A stretch of DNA of 64,000 nt from Hymenobacter sp. ISL-91 (GTDB lineage Bacteria > Bacteroidota > Bacteroidia > Cytophagales > Hymenobacteraceae), in assembly GCF_018613725.1 (NCBI RefSeq), contig NZ_JAGGPS010000008.1:92904-156903 (forward strand), in the 5' to 3' direction. A program made the translations under genes and the position numbers. This document shows positions 42,045-53,242 of this stretch, in pieces (position 1 is the first letter of the stretch; every line of letters starts with the position of its first letter). The notes beneath the pieces are model-generated. The model did not search any database, was not told the origin of the DNA, and was given only the letters and a program-made list of their open reading frames with translations.

Positions 42045-42629
42045 ATGAAACGCTCTTTTCTGGCCGTGCTAAGTGCCGGCGCCCTGCTGGCTGCTACAGC
42101 CTGCAACCCCACCACCGATACCACTACTGCTACCACCGACACCGCTACGGAAGGTACAGCAGCCGATATGACGACTCCTGCCAGCACCGCTCCGATGATG
42201 AGCGACGCCGAGTTCATGAAAATGGTAGCTACCGGTGGCCACAATGAGATGGGCCTAAGCCAGGTAGCCCTGGCCAAAGGTGCCAGCGGCGAAACCAAAA
42301 GCTACGCCGACATGATGATTAACGACCACAAGGAAGCGGGAGAGGAACTGAAAGCCATTGCTGCAAGCAAGAACGTAACGCTTCCTACCGAAATGGACGC
42401 TGAGCACATGGCCATCAAAACGGAGATGGAGGCAATGGCGGCTGAGCAAGCTACCCAGAAGTATGCCCAGCAAATGGTAGTCGACCACCAAAAAACGGTG
42501 GATGCTTTCCAGAGCGAAATTCAAAACGGCACCGATGCGGAGGTAAAAGCCTTTGCCAGCAAGGTGTTGCCCACTATTCAGGCGCATCTGGAGGCGGCCA
42601 AAAAGCTGCCCGGCGCTATGGCCAATTAA
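42045..42629 (+). CDS. DUF4142 lipoprotein
   Basis: A 194-residue protein with signal LSAGALLAATAC (lipid Cys about 20), a Thr/Ala-rich tether (22-50), then a clear DUF4142 domain: SDAEFMKMVATGGHNEMGLS, QVALAKGASGETKSYADMMI, NDHKEAGEELKAIAASKNVT, LPTEM, KYAQQMVVDHQKTVDAFQSE, AFASKVLPTIQAHLEAAKKL. The regular His (NDH, VDH, AHL) positions are conserved in the family. Often stress-induced; biochemical role unknown. The terminator at 42646-42681 closes the group. Confidence 0.86.
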   Translation: MKRSFLAVLSAGALLAATACNPTTDTTTATTDTATEGTAADMTTPASTAPMMSDAEFMKMVATGGHNEMGLSQVALAKGASGETKSYADMMINDHKEAGEELKAIAASKNVTLPTEMDAEHMAIKTEMEAMAAEQATQKYAQQMVVDHQKTVDAFQSEIQNGTDAEVKAFASKVLPTIQAHLEAAKKLPGAMAN

Positions 42630-42645
42630 GGTCACCCATCTGATT

Positions 42646-42681
42646 AAAAAAACCGCCGCGTTTTTGCGCGGCGGTTTTTTT
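42646..42681. terminator. intrinsic terminator, symmetric
   Basis: AACCGCCGCG (42651-42660) and CGCGGCGGTT (42667-42676) with 6-nt loop, flanked by A5 and T5+. It works on either strand between the DUF4142 and 42714-42911 genes. Confidence 0.88.
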
Positions 42682-42713
42682 GCGTCCGGTGAGTTCAGAC
42701 GACGAAAAGAATA

Positions 42714-42911
42714 CTAATGGGTCTCAGGCTGAATTTTGCTGAGCGCAGTATCCTGATTCGGGCTTGCGGTCATGGCCTGCCCGGTTTTAGGGCTATTTGT
42801 GGTAAGCGCTACTGATGTGACAGATGTTGCTGTGGCCGGGGGAGTGACGGGCTTAGGTGGCTTGGTGATGATGGCTACGGCAAGCAAAGCAGGAAAAACC
42901 AGAACTTTCAT
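42714..42911 (-). CDS. small exported peptide of unknown function
   Basis: A 65-residue frame with a plausible signal (MKVLVFPALLAVAIIT) and a Thr/Pro/Ser-rich remainder (KPPKPVTPPATATSVTSVAL). A -33 TTG (42977 region) and an ATAGTTTG box 19 bp away lie upstream, and the symmetric terminator lies just after, which supports a real transcription unit. No homology recognised; a chance frame cannot be excluded. Confidence 0.5.
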   Translation of the reverse strand: MKVLVFPALLAVAIITKPPKPVTPPATATSVTSVALTTNSPKTGQAMTASPNQDTALSKIQPETH

Positions 42912-43093
42912 GGGCAGGAGGGAAGATAGAAGCCCTCAAACTATAGAAATATCATTGGTTTTTCAACTATTCGTTCATGTAAATTTTGCGAAAAGTAAAT
43001 GCTTACTCAGTACAGCATGACAATAAATGCACCTGATTATTGCTGAAAAACCAGTTTTTGAGCTGATTTTCTGCCTGTCCGGTAACAGCCTGC

Positions 43094-46252
<3,159 letters not shown>

Positions 46253-46664
46253 GCGGCAGCGGAGCGGGATAAGTCGGCAAAGGTAAAGGAAACGCGGCCC
46301 GATGGCTAATGCGAATAGCTTTTGAGTCAGGCAGTTTCGGTGGCCGGCACTGTGAAGGTAGCGGCCAGATGGAGCATAACAGCCGAAGCCCTCGGTTTGT
46401 GCCCGGTCGCCTGAACTTCCCGTATGTAATTGCTCCGGTGCAGATGCCCTGCTCCGGAGCAGCACACTTTGTACGTTGTTTGAAACGACACCTTCTGTTC
46501 GGGCGAGCGGCGCGTACGCCCCGGTGGCCGGCGCAGTCTGCGGCTGATACGGAGTTGGTTCCATTTTTGCCAACAGCCCCTCAGAGGCTCTGCAGCTAAT
46601 GCTGGCGACCCTGAATACGCTGATTACTGGCAGCATTTTGCTTCTCTCATCCTACTCAATACTC
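46253..46664. other. 412-bp divergent intergenic region upstream of uvrA
   Basis: Contains the uvrA -7 box (46278-46285, minus) and two near-identical 12-mers, TGCTCCGGTGCA (46431-46442) and the perfect palindrome TGCTCCGGAGCA (46450-46461), 19 bp apart. The rest shows no gene on either strand; an upstream in-frame extension of uvrA is open but lies before the promoter. Confidence 0.5.
46278..46285 (-). promoter_or_regulatory. -7 box TACCTTTG of uvrA
   Basis: An exact TAnnTTTG match on the minus strand, 25 bp upstream of the ATG at 46252. Confidence 0.55.
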
Positions 46665-47147
46665 ATGCGCTCTTCTTCCAACTTACTACTTACGGCTGTG
46701 CTGACGGCCTCTCTGGCTGCGTTCAGCCTGCCGGGCCAGGCCCAGGTAACCATCAATGTAAACCCACCCAGCTGGGGCCCGGCCGTGCCAGCGGGCACCC
46801 AGTACTATTACATTCCGGAAGTGGGCGGCTATTACGACCTGCGCGACCAGCAATACGTGGTGCGGCGTGATGGCAAATGGAAAAAACTGAAGACCATCAA
46901 TGGCTACGCTACCAATTCGTTTCATCCGGTCGTTATCAATTATGTGGGGGCGCAGCCCTGGGTGCTTATCCAAGAGCATCGGGTAAAATATCCCAAAAAG
47001 GGTCATCCGCACGGCATGCCGCCCGGCCAGGCCAAAAAGGCCCGGGCCGTGTATGTAGCCCCTACTGGCTTGCCAGTTTATGTTGAGCAGGGCAAAGGCC
47101 AAAAGGGCCATGACAAGGGTAAAGGGCAGGGTAAAGGCAAGCACTAG
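46665..47147 (+). CDS. secreted basic protein of unknown function
   Basis: A 160-residue protein with a signal peptide (LLLTAVLTASLAAFSLPGQAQ). A tyrosine-rich central part (GTQYYYIPEVGGYYDLRDQQ, YVVRRDGKWKKLKTI) resembles short Bacteroidota exported proteins of unknown function with YYY...YYD motifs. The C-terminus is Gly/Lys/His-rich (KGQKGHDKGKGQGKGKH), which could bind metal or polyanions. The ATG at 46665 is chosen because the signal starts there. Confidence 0.7.
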   Translation: MRSSSNLLLTAVLTASLAAFSLPGQAQVTINVNPPSWGPAVPAGTQYYYIPEVGGYYDLRDQQYVVRRDGKWKKLKTINGYATNSFHPVVINYVGAQPWVLIQEHRVKYPKKGHPHGMPPGQAKKARAVYVAPTGLPVYVEQGKGQKGHDKGKGQGKGKH

Positions 47148-47159
47148 CTTTCCGAACCT

Positions 47160-47217
47160 GCTTGAAGTGCAACGGGCCGGCCTCTTCTCAGAGAAGCCGG
47201 CCCGTTGCACTTCAAGC
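47160..47217. terminator. long perfect hairpin (22-bp stem)
   Basis: 47160-47181 and 47196-47217 are perfect inverted repeats (core GTGCAACGGGCCGGC) with a 14-nt loop and a following AAATTTTT. It lies between the convergent 46665 and 47248 genes. Like the hairpin at 8729-8809 it is unique in the window. Confidence 0.75.
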
Positions 47218-47247
47218 AAATTTTTCGGAGGGGTGTTACCTGGAGCT

Positions 47248-48894
47248 TCAGCGCGCCAGCAGTGGTTCCCACTCGATTTTGCCCCGAGCAGCAGCCGGCG
47301 TGGGCATCTGGTTGCGGCGCAGCAGCTCCATAATCACTAGCATGTCATCGTCGCGGCCCATGCCGGCGGCGGCTACCAGGCGGTTTTGCTGCACGTAGAG
47401 CGCCAGGAACTCCTGCTTGTCTATTTGACCCTGGAAGATGATTTCGTCGTAGTCGGTGGCGTGGCCGGCATAGCGCAGGCTTTTGCCAAATTGCTGGGTC
47501 CAGAAGAAGGGGACCTCACTAAAGGCCTCTTTTTGCCCCAGCATGTTGCGGGCGGCGCAGGCGCCGTGCTGCTGGGCCAGCCGCCAGTGCTCGATGCGGT
47601 GCCGGCCCGGGCCGGTGGTCAGCGGAAACAGGGCCACGTCGCCGGCGGCGTACACATGCTCGGCCGCCCGCAAATGTGCATCCACGCGCAGGCCGCCGTC
47701 CTTTTCCAGCTCGAAAGCATCGGCCAGAAATTCGGTGGCCGGTTGCACGCCCACGCCCAGCACCACCACATCGGCGGGCAGGAGCTGGCCCGAGGCCAGG
47801 CGCACGGCCGTTACGCGGCCGTTTTCGCCTTCCAGGGCCGCCACTTCCGCCTCCGCCTCAAACTGCACGCCGTGGCCGATATGCAGGTGGCGAAACATGG
47901 CCCCGATTTCTGGCCCCAGCACTTTGGCAAACGGTTCCTTGTCTCGCGCCACTACCGTAATCTGCCGCTTTTTATCCTGCTCTTTGTTCTCAGTGGCCAG
48001 GCTGGCAGCGGCTTCCATACCAATAAAACTGCTGCCGATAATAACTACGTGCTCGGCATCGGCGGCCGCTTTCCGAATGGCTGCGGCATCCTGAACGGTG
48101 CGCAGGAGTAGCACGCCGCCAAGGTCGTGGCCGGGCAGCTGGGGCAGGGTGTTGGGCCGGCTGCCGGGGGCCAGCAGCAGCTTGTCGTAAGTCAGTGGGG
48201 CGCGGCCGGCGAGTTGCAGCTGGCGCTGCTTCAAATCCAGGCCGGTGGCGCGGGTATCCGTCAGCAACTCGATGCGCTGCTGCTCATAAAATTTGGGCTG
48301 ACGTAGAGGCAGCGCCTTTTTATCAGCTTTGCCGGCCAAAAAGGCCTTGCTGAGCTTGGTGCGGTCGTAGGGCGCGGCCGGATCGGCGCCGACCAGCACG
48401 ATTCGGCCGCCAAAACCCTCGGTGCGCAGCGTCTGGGCCGCGAACTGGCCGGCAGCTCCGGCGCCCACAATCACGAAGGTGCGTTCGTCCGTTGCAGTGC
48501 GGTCGGGGGCGGGCGGGGTGCCGCCTACCAGGGCTGTGGGCGTGGCGTCGGGGCTATCGGCGGCCGCGGCGGGGTGGGCGGGTAGCGTCACCCAGATTCG
48601 GCCGTCGGCTACACGAATGGGGTAGGTGGGCAGGACGTCGAGGGCCGGGGGCTGGCACAGGTGGCCGTCATCCACCCGGAAGCAGGCGTGGTGCCAGGGG
48701 CAAACGATTTGGTCGTTGATGATGCGGCCTTTGTCGAGCGGGGCGCCGTAGTGGGGGCAGCGGGCGGCCAGCGCCCGGTACTGGCCCTGCCGGCGCACCA
48801 GCAGCACCTCGGTGTCGGGCGTGGCGGGGTAGGCGCGCATTTCGCCGTCGTTCCGGAGGGCGTCGGCGGGGGCAAGGTTAATTTCGGGAGGCAT
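47248..48894 (-). CDS. Rieske ferredoxin / FAD-dependent reductase fusion (AIFM3-like)
   Basis: A 548-residue protein. Residues 1-105 are a Rieske [2Fe-2S] domain with CPHYGAPLDKG and CPWHHACFRVDDG giving the C-x-H and C-x2-H ligands. A Pro/Ala linker leads to a pyridine-nucleotide disulfide oxidoreductase fold: FVIVGAGAAGQFAAQTLR (FAD), GADPAAPYDRTKLSK, VVIIGSSFIGMEAAASLA (NAD(P)H), HVYAAGDVALFPL, and a C-terminal reductase dimerisation domain. The arrangement matches AIFM3-type proteins and ferredoxin reductases of dioxygenase systems; the electron acceptor is unknown. The ATG at 48894 (MPPEINLAP) is preferred over one 60 bp upstream, near the divergent gene. Confidence 0.9.
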   Translation of the reverse strand: MPPEINLAPADALRNDGEMRAYPATPDTEVLLVRRQGQYRALAARCPHYGAPLDKGRIINDQIVCPWHHACFRVDDGHLCQPPALDVLPTYPIRVADGRIWVTLPAHPAAAADSPDATPTALVGGTPPAPDRTATDERTFVIVGAGAAGQFAAQTLRTEGFGGRIVLVGADPAAPYDRTKLSKAFLAGKADKKALPLRQPKFYEQQRIELLTDTRATGLDLKQRQLQLAGRAPLTYDKLLLAPGSRPNTLPQLPGHDLGGVLLLRTVQDAAAIRKAAADAEHVVIIGSSFIGMEAAASLATENKEQDKKRQITVVARDKEPFAKVLGPEIGAMFRHLHIGHGVQFEAEAEVAALEGENGRVTAVRLASGQLLPADVVVLGVGVQPATEFLADAFELEKDGGLRVDAHLRAAEHVYAAGDVALFPLTTGPGRHRIEHWRLAQQHGACAARNMLGQKEAFSEVPFFWTQQFGKSLRYAGHATDYDEIIFQGQIDKQEFLALYVQQNRLVAAAGMGRDDDMLVIMELLRRNQMPTPAAARGKIEWEPLLAR

Positions 48895-49027
48895 GGCGGT
48901 GGGGGGATTGGTGTTTATGCCAACGCGCCAAAGCCGAGCTTGGTTATAAAACATGGCTGCGGCCCAACTCCCTCATCCGGCCGCCTTGGGCGTGCGTACA
49001 AGCACAAATCACCACGTTGCTTCTGCC

Positions 49028-49276
49028 ATGTCTGCTCCCTACCAACCCATCAGCTGCTCGTTCTACGACGAACTGGAGGCCCGCGCCACCACCGGCCAGC
49101 CCTGCACGCTCGTCTATCGTACCGAGTCCGACACGCCGCCCAGCACCTACCACGGCATCATCCAGGACCTGTATATTCAGGACAAAGTAGAATACTTGCG
49201 ACTGGCCGACGGCTTCGAGTTGCGGCTGGACAACCTGCTGGCCGTGGACGACAAGGAGCTGCGGAATTACTGTTGA
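49028..49276 (+). CDS. Rof/YaeO-like Rho-binding antiterminator family protein
   Basis: An 82-residue protein whose pattern matches E. coli Rof: YQPISCSFYDELEA at the start (compare Rof YQPINCDDYDNLE), a middle strand CTLVYRTESDTPP, then GIIQDLYIQDKVEYLRLADG, FELRLDNLLAVDD (Rof: VEYL, then ELRLDKI). Rof is an Sm-like barrel that binds Rho and blocks RNA loading. Function in Bacteroidota has to be inferred. Divergent from the Rieske reductase; 40 bp upstream of the TIMP-like gene. Confidence 0.7.
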   Translation: MSAPYQPISCSFYDELEARATTGQPCTLVYRTESDTPPSTYHGIIQDLYIQDKVEYLRLADGFELRLDNLLAVDDKELRNYC

Positions 49277-49316
49277 AAAGCTGTAACTCTGTACCCCCTG
49301 ACTCCTCAGTTCTACT

Positions 49317-49796
49317 ATGCGTGCGCTGCTACTTTTCTTGCTGTTAATCTTTTCCAATTACAGTTGGGCCTGTTCCTGCGGAAGAGTTGGCATTCTAAAA
49401 AGCCGCTGTTACGCTGCCGTGATATTCACTGGCACGCCTATAAAAAGCGCTACTACTACCTATACAGACACTCTTGGTATCTATCAGGGAAAATTGGTGA
49501 CCAGTCCGGGAAAACTTGTCCAATTCACATTTAAAATCAACCAATTATATAAGGGCCGCTTACAAACTGATACCATTTCCGTTACGACGAGCGGAGGTGA
49601 GGCGGATTGCGGAAATAATTTTGCAGCCGACCGCCCCTACTTGATTTACAGTTGGTACACTGATCGAAGGCCTAACGACCTTCGAGAGAATTACTTGAAA
49701 GTTGACAACTACTTAACCACTAGTCTTTGCTCCCGAACGAAAGCTGAGAGCTTCTCCACCTTTTATGAGAAGTTGCTACTCAAAATCCTGTCGTAA
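49317..49796 (+). CDS. secreted TIMP/netrin-like domain protein
   Basis: A 159-residue protein with signal peptide (LLLFLLLIFSNYSWA) and a mature start CSCGR, as in TIMP/NTR-like domains: an N-terminal Cys-x-Cys, AAVIFTGTPIKS, VQFTFKINQLYKGRLQTD, ISVTTSGGEADCGNNF, RPYLIYSWYTD and TSLCSRT. The OB-like fold with paired cysteines is clear, the target is not. The DNA is more AT-rich than its neighbours, suggesting transfer. A hairpin follows. Confidence 0.75.
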   Translation: MRALLLFLLLIFSNYSWACSCGRVGILKSRCYAAVIFTGTPIKSATTTYTDTLGIYQGKLVTSPGKLVQFTFKINQLYKGRLQTDTISVTTSGGEADCGNNFAADRPYLIYSWYTDRRPNDLRENYLKVDNYLTTSLCSRTKAESFSTFYEKLLLKILS

Positions 49797-49828
49797 TAAC
49801 GGCCGCCCCTCTTCAGGAGCGGCCGTTA
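49797..49828. terminator. terminator hairpin between convergent genes
   Basis: TAACGGCCGC pairs with GCGGCCGTTA (to 49828), with a further CCT/AGG in the loop region. It separates the TIMP-like gene from asnS. Confidence 0.7.
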
Positions 49829-49856
49829 TCATAAGGCGTTAGCGCGAAACAGTGCT

Positions 49857-51263
49857 TTAAAACTCCGCGCTGCCGGGGAAACGGGGGAAGGGGATGACGT
49901 CGCGGATGTTGGCCATGCCGGTGACGAACAAGATGAGGCGCTCGAAGCCCAGGCCGAAGCCGGCGTGGGGCGCGGTGCCGTACTGGCGCAGCTCCAGGTA
50001 CCACCACAGCTCGTGCTCGGGCACCTGCATGGCGGCCATGCGCTCCTTCAGCTTGGTCAGGTCTTCCTCGCGCTGCGAGCCGCCGATGATTTCGCCGATA
50101 CCGGGAAACAGCACGTCCATGGCGCGCACGGTCTGGCCGTCGTCATTGAGCTTCATGTAGAACGCCTTGATATCCTTGGGGTAATCGGTCAGGATAACCG
50201 GCTTCTTGAAGTGCTTCTCTACCAGGTAGCGCTCATGCTCGCTCTGCAGGTCGGTGCCCCAGTCTACCGGGAACTCGAACTTCTGCCGGGCTTTCTTGAG
50301 GATTTCAACGGCTTCAGTGTAGGTCAGGCGCTGGAAGTCGTTGTCGACCACGAACTGCAGGCGGGTCAGCAGCTCCTTGTCGTACTGCTCGTTGAGGAAC
50401 TTGAGGTCATCCTGGCAATGGGCCAGGGCGTAGCGCACGAGGCTCTTGAGGAAGTCCTCGGCCAGGTCCATGTTATCCTGCAGGTCGTTGAAGGCCACTT
50501 CGGGCTCAATCATCCAGAACTCGGCCAGGTGGCGGGCCGTGTTGGAGTTCTCAGCTCGGAACGTGGGCCCGAAGGTGTACACCTTGCCCAGGGCCATGGC
50601 GGCTACCTCAGCCTCCAGCTGCCCCGACACGGTGAGGTTGGTTTGCTTGCCGAAAAAATCCTGCGCGTAATCGACGCCCGATTTGTCTTCGGTCAGGGGC
50701 GGGTTCTGGTCGGGCAGCGTGGTTACGCGGAACATCTGGCCCGCGCCTTCGGCATCGGAACCCGTGACGATGGGCGTGTGGATGTAGTAGAAACCGTGGT
50801 CGTTGAAGTACTGGTGCACCGCGAAGGCCATGGCGTGCCGGATGCGCAGAATGGCCCCGAACGTGTTGGTGCGGGGGCGCAGGTGGGCAATGCCGCGCAG
50901 GTTTTCCAGCGAGGTAGCCTTCTTCTGGAGCGGATATACGGCTGGATCAGCCGAGCCATACACCGTTATTTCGTCGGCCTGAATTTCCACGGCCTGGCCC
51001 TTGCCCTGCGAGGCCACCAGCTTGCCGCGCACGGCAATGGCGGCGCCGTTCTCCACGCCGTCGGCCTTCAGCTTTTCCTCCGGAAACTGCTCGGCGTTGG
51101 CCACTACCTGAATGGAGTTGAAGCCCGAGCCGTCGTTGAGGGCAATGAACTGCACGTATTTGTTGCCGCGGCGGGTGCGCACCCAGCCTTTCACCAGCAC
51201 CTCGCGGTCGAGGTCTTGGCTGCGCAGCAGGTCCTGCACGCTGGTTTTTCGGAGGTCGGACAT
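49857..51263 (-). CDS. asnS: asparaginyl-tRNA synthetase
   Basis: A 468-residue class IIb synthetase. N-terminal OB-fold ([33 protein letters not shown]) followed by the catalytic domain: [20 protein letters not shown] (motif 1), [20 protein letters not shown] and WMIEPEVAF (motif 2), and [20 protein letters not shown] (motif 3), ending [14 protein letters not shown], the asparagine-specific C-terminus. The ATG at 51263 ([12 protein letters not shown]) follows a -7 box at 51286-51293. Single gene. Confidence 0.97.
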   Translation of the reverse strand: MSDLRKTSVQDLLRSQDLDREVLVKGWVRTRRGNKYVQFIALNDGSGFNSIQVVANAEQFPEEKLKADGVENGAAIAVRGKLVASQGKGQAVEIQADEITVYGSADPAVYPLQKKATSLENLRGIAHLRPRTNTFGAILRIRHAMAFAVHQYFNDHGFYYIHTPIVTGSDAEGAGQMFRVTTLPDQNPPLTEDKSGVDYAQDFFGKQTNLTVSGQLEAEVAAMALGKVYTFGPTFRAENSNTARHLAEFWMIEPEVAFNDLQDNMDLAEDFLKSLVRYALAHCQDDLKFLNEQYDKELLTRLQFVVDNDFQRLTYTEAVEILKKARQKFEFPVDWGTDLQSEHERYLVEKHFKKPVILTDYPKDIKAFYMKLNDDGQTVRAMDVLFPGIGEIIGGSQREEDLTKLKERMAAMQVPEHELWWYLELRQYGTAPHAGFGLGFERLILFVTGMANIRDVIPFPRFPGSAEF

Positions 51264-51285
51264 GGTTGGAGTCGTAAGTAGAGCG

Positions 51286-51293
51286 CAAAGGTA
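51286..51293 (-). promoter_or_regulatory. -7 box TACCTTTG of asnS
   Basis: An exact match, 23 bp upstream of the ATG on the minus strand. The family B palindrome begins 8 bp further upstream, so its arm provides the -33 region. Confidence 0.6.
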
Positions 51294-51300
51294 GGAGAAA

Positions 51301-51407
51301 CCGCTTGTCATCCTGAGCTTGCGAAGGACCTTATCACGCTGGAACAGGTTGCGGTCATGGCCGTGCTAACGTGGTAAGGTCCTTCGCAAGCTCAGGATGA
51401 CAAGCGG
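51301..51407. repeat. family B palindromic element, copy 2 (33-bp perfect arms)
   Basis: 51301-51333 and 51375-51407 are perfect inverted repeats containing CTTGTCATCCTGAGCTTGCG and its complement. It fills the divergent asnS/rpoN promoter region. Confidence 0.9.
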
Positions 51408-51462
51408 CATCAGTATATCGTCCCTTCCCAACTTTTCCTTCCTGATTCAAGTACAGAAGGGC

Positions 51463-51470
51463 TACATTTG
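51463..51470 (+). promoter_or_regulatory. -7 box TACATTTG of rpoN
   Basis: An exact TAnnTTTG match, 51 bp upstream of the ATG at 51522; it overlaps and excludes the TTG at 51468 as a start. Confidence 0.55.
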
Positions 51471-51521
51471 GCTTACCTACCCCCGTGCCGAAAACCCGGC
51501 GGGGCGTACCGTTTTTGGCGT

Positions 51522-53111
51522 ATGCAACGACTGGACATGAAGCAGCTTCTTTCGCAGAAGCTGAGCCCCCAACAGATTCAATTTATCAAGCTGCTCCAAA
51601 TTCCGACGGCGGAGCTGGAGGCGCGCATCAAGGAGGAGCTGGAGGTGAACCCCGCCCTGGAAGAAGGCGAGGATGAGCCGGAGGACGAGTTCGACGACCT
51701 CGACAGCGGCGACGATGATGCCGATGACAACTACGACGACCCCGATGCCGCCCTCGACAACCCCGACAACACGCTCGACGAAGACTACGACGCCGACCAG
51801 CGCGACGAGCAGCCTGAGGTAGAGCTGCCAGTGAAGGAAGAAGCGCCCAAAGCCCCCGAATCGAATTCGGAATCGGAAGACCTCGACCTGAGCGACTACC
51901 TCAACGACGACGAAATAGCGGGCTACAAGATGCAGGGCGACGGGCCCGGCGACGACGAGGACGGCCGCGAAATGCCGTTGGCCGACACCAGCGGCTCGCT
52001 CATGGACAACCTGCTCAGCCAGCTCGGCTTCTCGGGCCTCGATGAGCGGCAGCAAACCATTGGCCGCCAGCTTATCGGCTCCATCGATGGCGACGGCTAC
52101 ATCCGCCGCGACCTGTCGGCCATTGCCAACGACTTGGCTTTCTCGCAAAACCTGGAAGTAAGCGTGCCCGAAGTGGAAGGTGTGCTGCACGTAGTACAAA
52201 CCTTCGATCCGGCCGGTATAGCGGCCCGCGACCTGCAGGAGTGCCTGCTATTGCAGCTGGAGCGCCGCCCGCAGGAGGAAACCGTGGAAAACGCCGAACG
52301 CATCCTGCAGGACACCTACGAGGAGTTCACCAAGAAGCACTACCAGCGCATTCAGCAGAAGCTCGACCTCGAAGATGAGGAGATAAAGGAAGCCATTGGC
52401 CTCATTCTCAAATTGAACCCCAAACCCGGCGGCAGCGGGCCGGTGGGCGGCGGCAAAATCCAGTACATCATCCCCGATTTCCTGCTGACCCACGACAACG
52501 GCCAGTTCAACCTCACGCTCAACACCCGCAACGCCCCCGAGTTACGCGTGTCGCCGGCTTACACCGAGATGTTCCGGGCCTACGACAAGGCCTCGAAGAA
52601 GGACAAGAAGATGAAGGAGGCCGTGACCTTTGTCAAGCAGAAGCTCGACTCGGCCAAGTGGTTTATCGACGCCATCCGGCAGCGCCAGAACACGCTGCTG
52701 CGCACCATGGACGCCATTGTGCGCTACCAGCGCGAGTTCTTTGAGGAGGGCGACGAAAGCAAGCTGCGCCCCATGATTCTGAAAGACATTGCCCAGGAAA
52801 TCAGCATGGACATCAGCACGGTGAGCCGGGTAGCCAACTCGAAAGCCGTGCAGACGGAGTTCGGCATCTACCCGCTCAAGTACTTCTTCTCCGAAGGCAT
52901 TGCCACCGATTCGGGCGAGGATGCCAGCTCGCGCGAGGTGAAGTACATCCTCAAGGAAATCATCGAGGGTGAGCAGAAGAAAAAGCCGCTTTCCGACGAC
53001 AAGCTGGAGAAAATGCTCAACGCCCGCGGCTACAACATCGCCCGCCGCACAGTAGCCAAGTACCGCGAGCAGCTCAACATTCCGGTAGCCCGGCTGCGCA
53101 AGGAGCTATAG
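51522..53111 (+). CDS. rpoN: RNA polymerase sigma-54 factor
   Basis: A 529-residue protein. Region I MKQLLSQKLSPQQIQFIKLL then a very acidic Asp/Glu stretch (about 50-125) typical of the phylum; core-binding region with LLSQLGFSGLDERQQTIGRQ and TFDPAGIAARDLQECLLLQL; C-terminal DNA-binding with the HTH DIAQEISMDISTVSRVANSK and the RpoN box ARRTVAKYRE (about 508-517). Sigma-54 needs AAA+ enhancer-binding proteins and reads GG-N10-GC promoters; none is visible here. The ATG at 51522 follows the -7 box. Confidence 0.96.
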   Translation: MQRLDMKQLLSQKLSPQQIQFIKLLQIPTAELEARIKEELEVNPALEEGEDEPEDEFDDLDSGDDDADDNYDDPDAALDNPDNTLDEDYDADQRDEQPEVELPVKEEAPKAPESNSESEDLDLSDYLNDDEIAGYKMQGDGPGDDEDGREMPLADTSGSLMDNLLSQLGFSGLDERQQTIGRQLIGSIDGDGYIRRDLSAIANDLAFSQNLEVSVPEVEGVLHVVQTFDPAGIAARDLQECLLLQLERRPQEETVENAERILQDTYEEFTKKHYQRIQQKLDLEDEEIKEAIGLILKLNPKPGGSGPVGGGKIQYIIPDFLLTHDNGQFNLTLNTRNAPELRVSPAYTEMFRAYDKASKKDKKMKEAVTFVKQKLDSAKWFIDAIRQRQNTLLRTMDAIVRYQREFFEEGDESKLRPMILKDIAQEISMDISTVSRVANSKAVQTEFGIYPLKYFFSEGIATDSGEDASSREVKYILKEIIEGEQKKKPLSDDKLEKMLNARGYNIARRTVAKYREQLNIPVARLRKEL

Positions 53112-53185
53112 AAAACCGTCTGTCATTCTATTCTTCGCTTCGCTCTTAATGACAAACGATTATTGACTGAGCCCGGCACAAACGC

Positions 53186-53224
53186 AAAACGGCCCGGGTC
53201 GCACATTGCGAACCGGGCCGTTTT
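53186..53224. terminator. bidirectional terminator rpoN / M16 peptidase
   Basis: AAAACGGCCCGG (53186-53197) and CCGGGCCGTTTT (53213-53224), perfect, with an inner TCGCA/TGCGA. Just upstream, at 53120-53150, is a degenerate half of the family A motif. Confidence 0.85.
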
Positions 53225-53242
53225 CGTCAGCTAATTCAAGAA

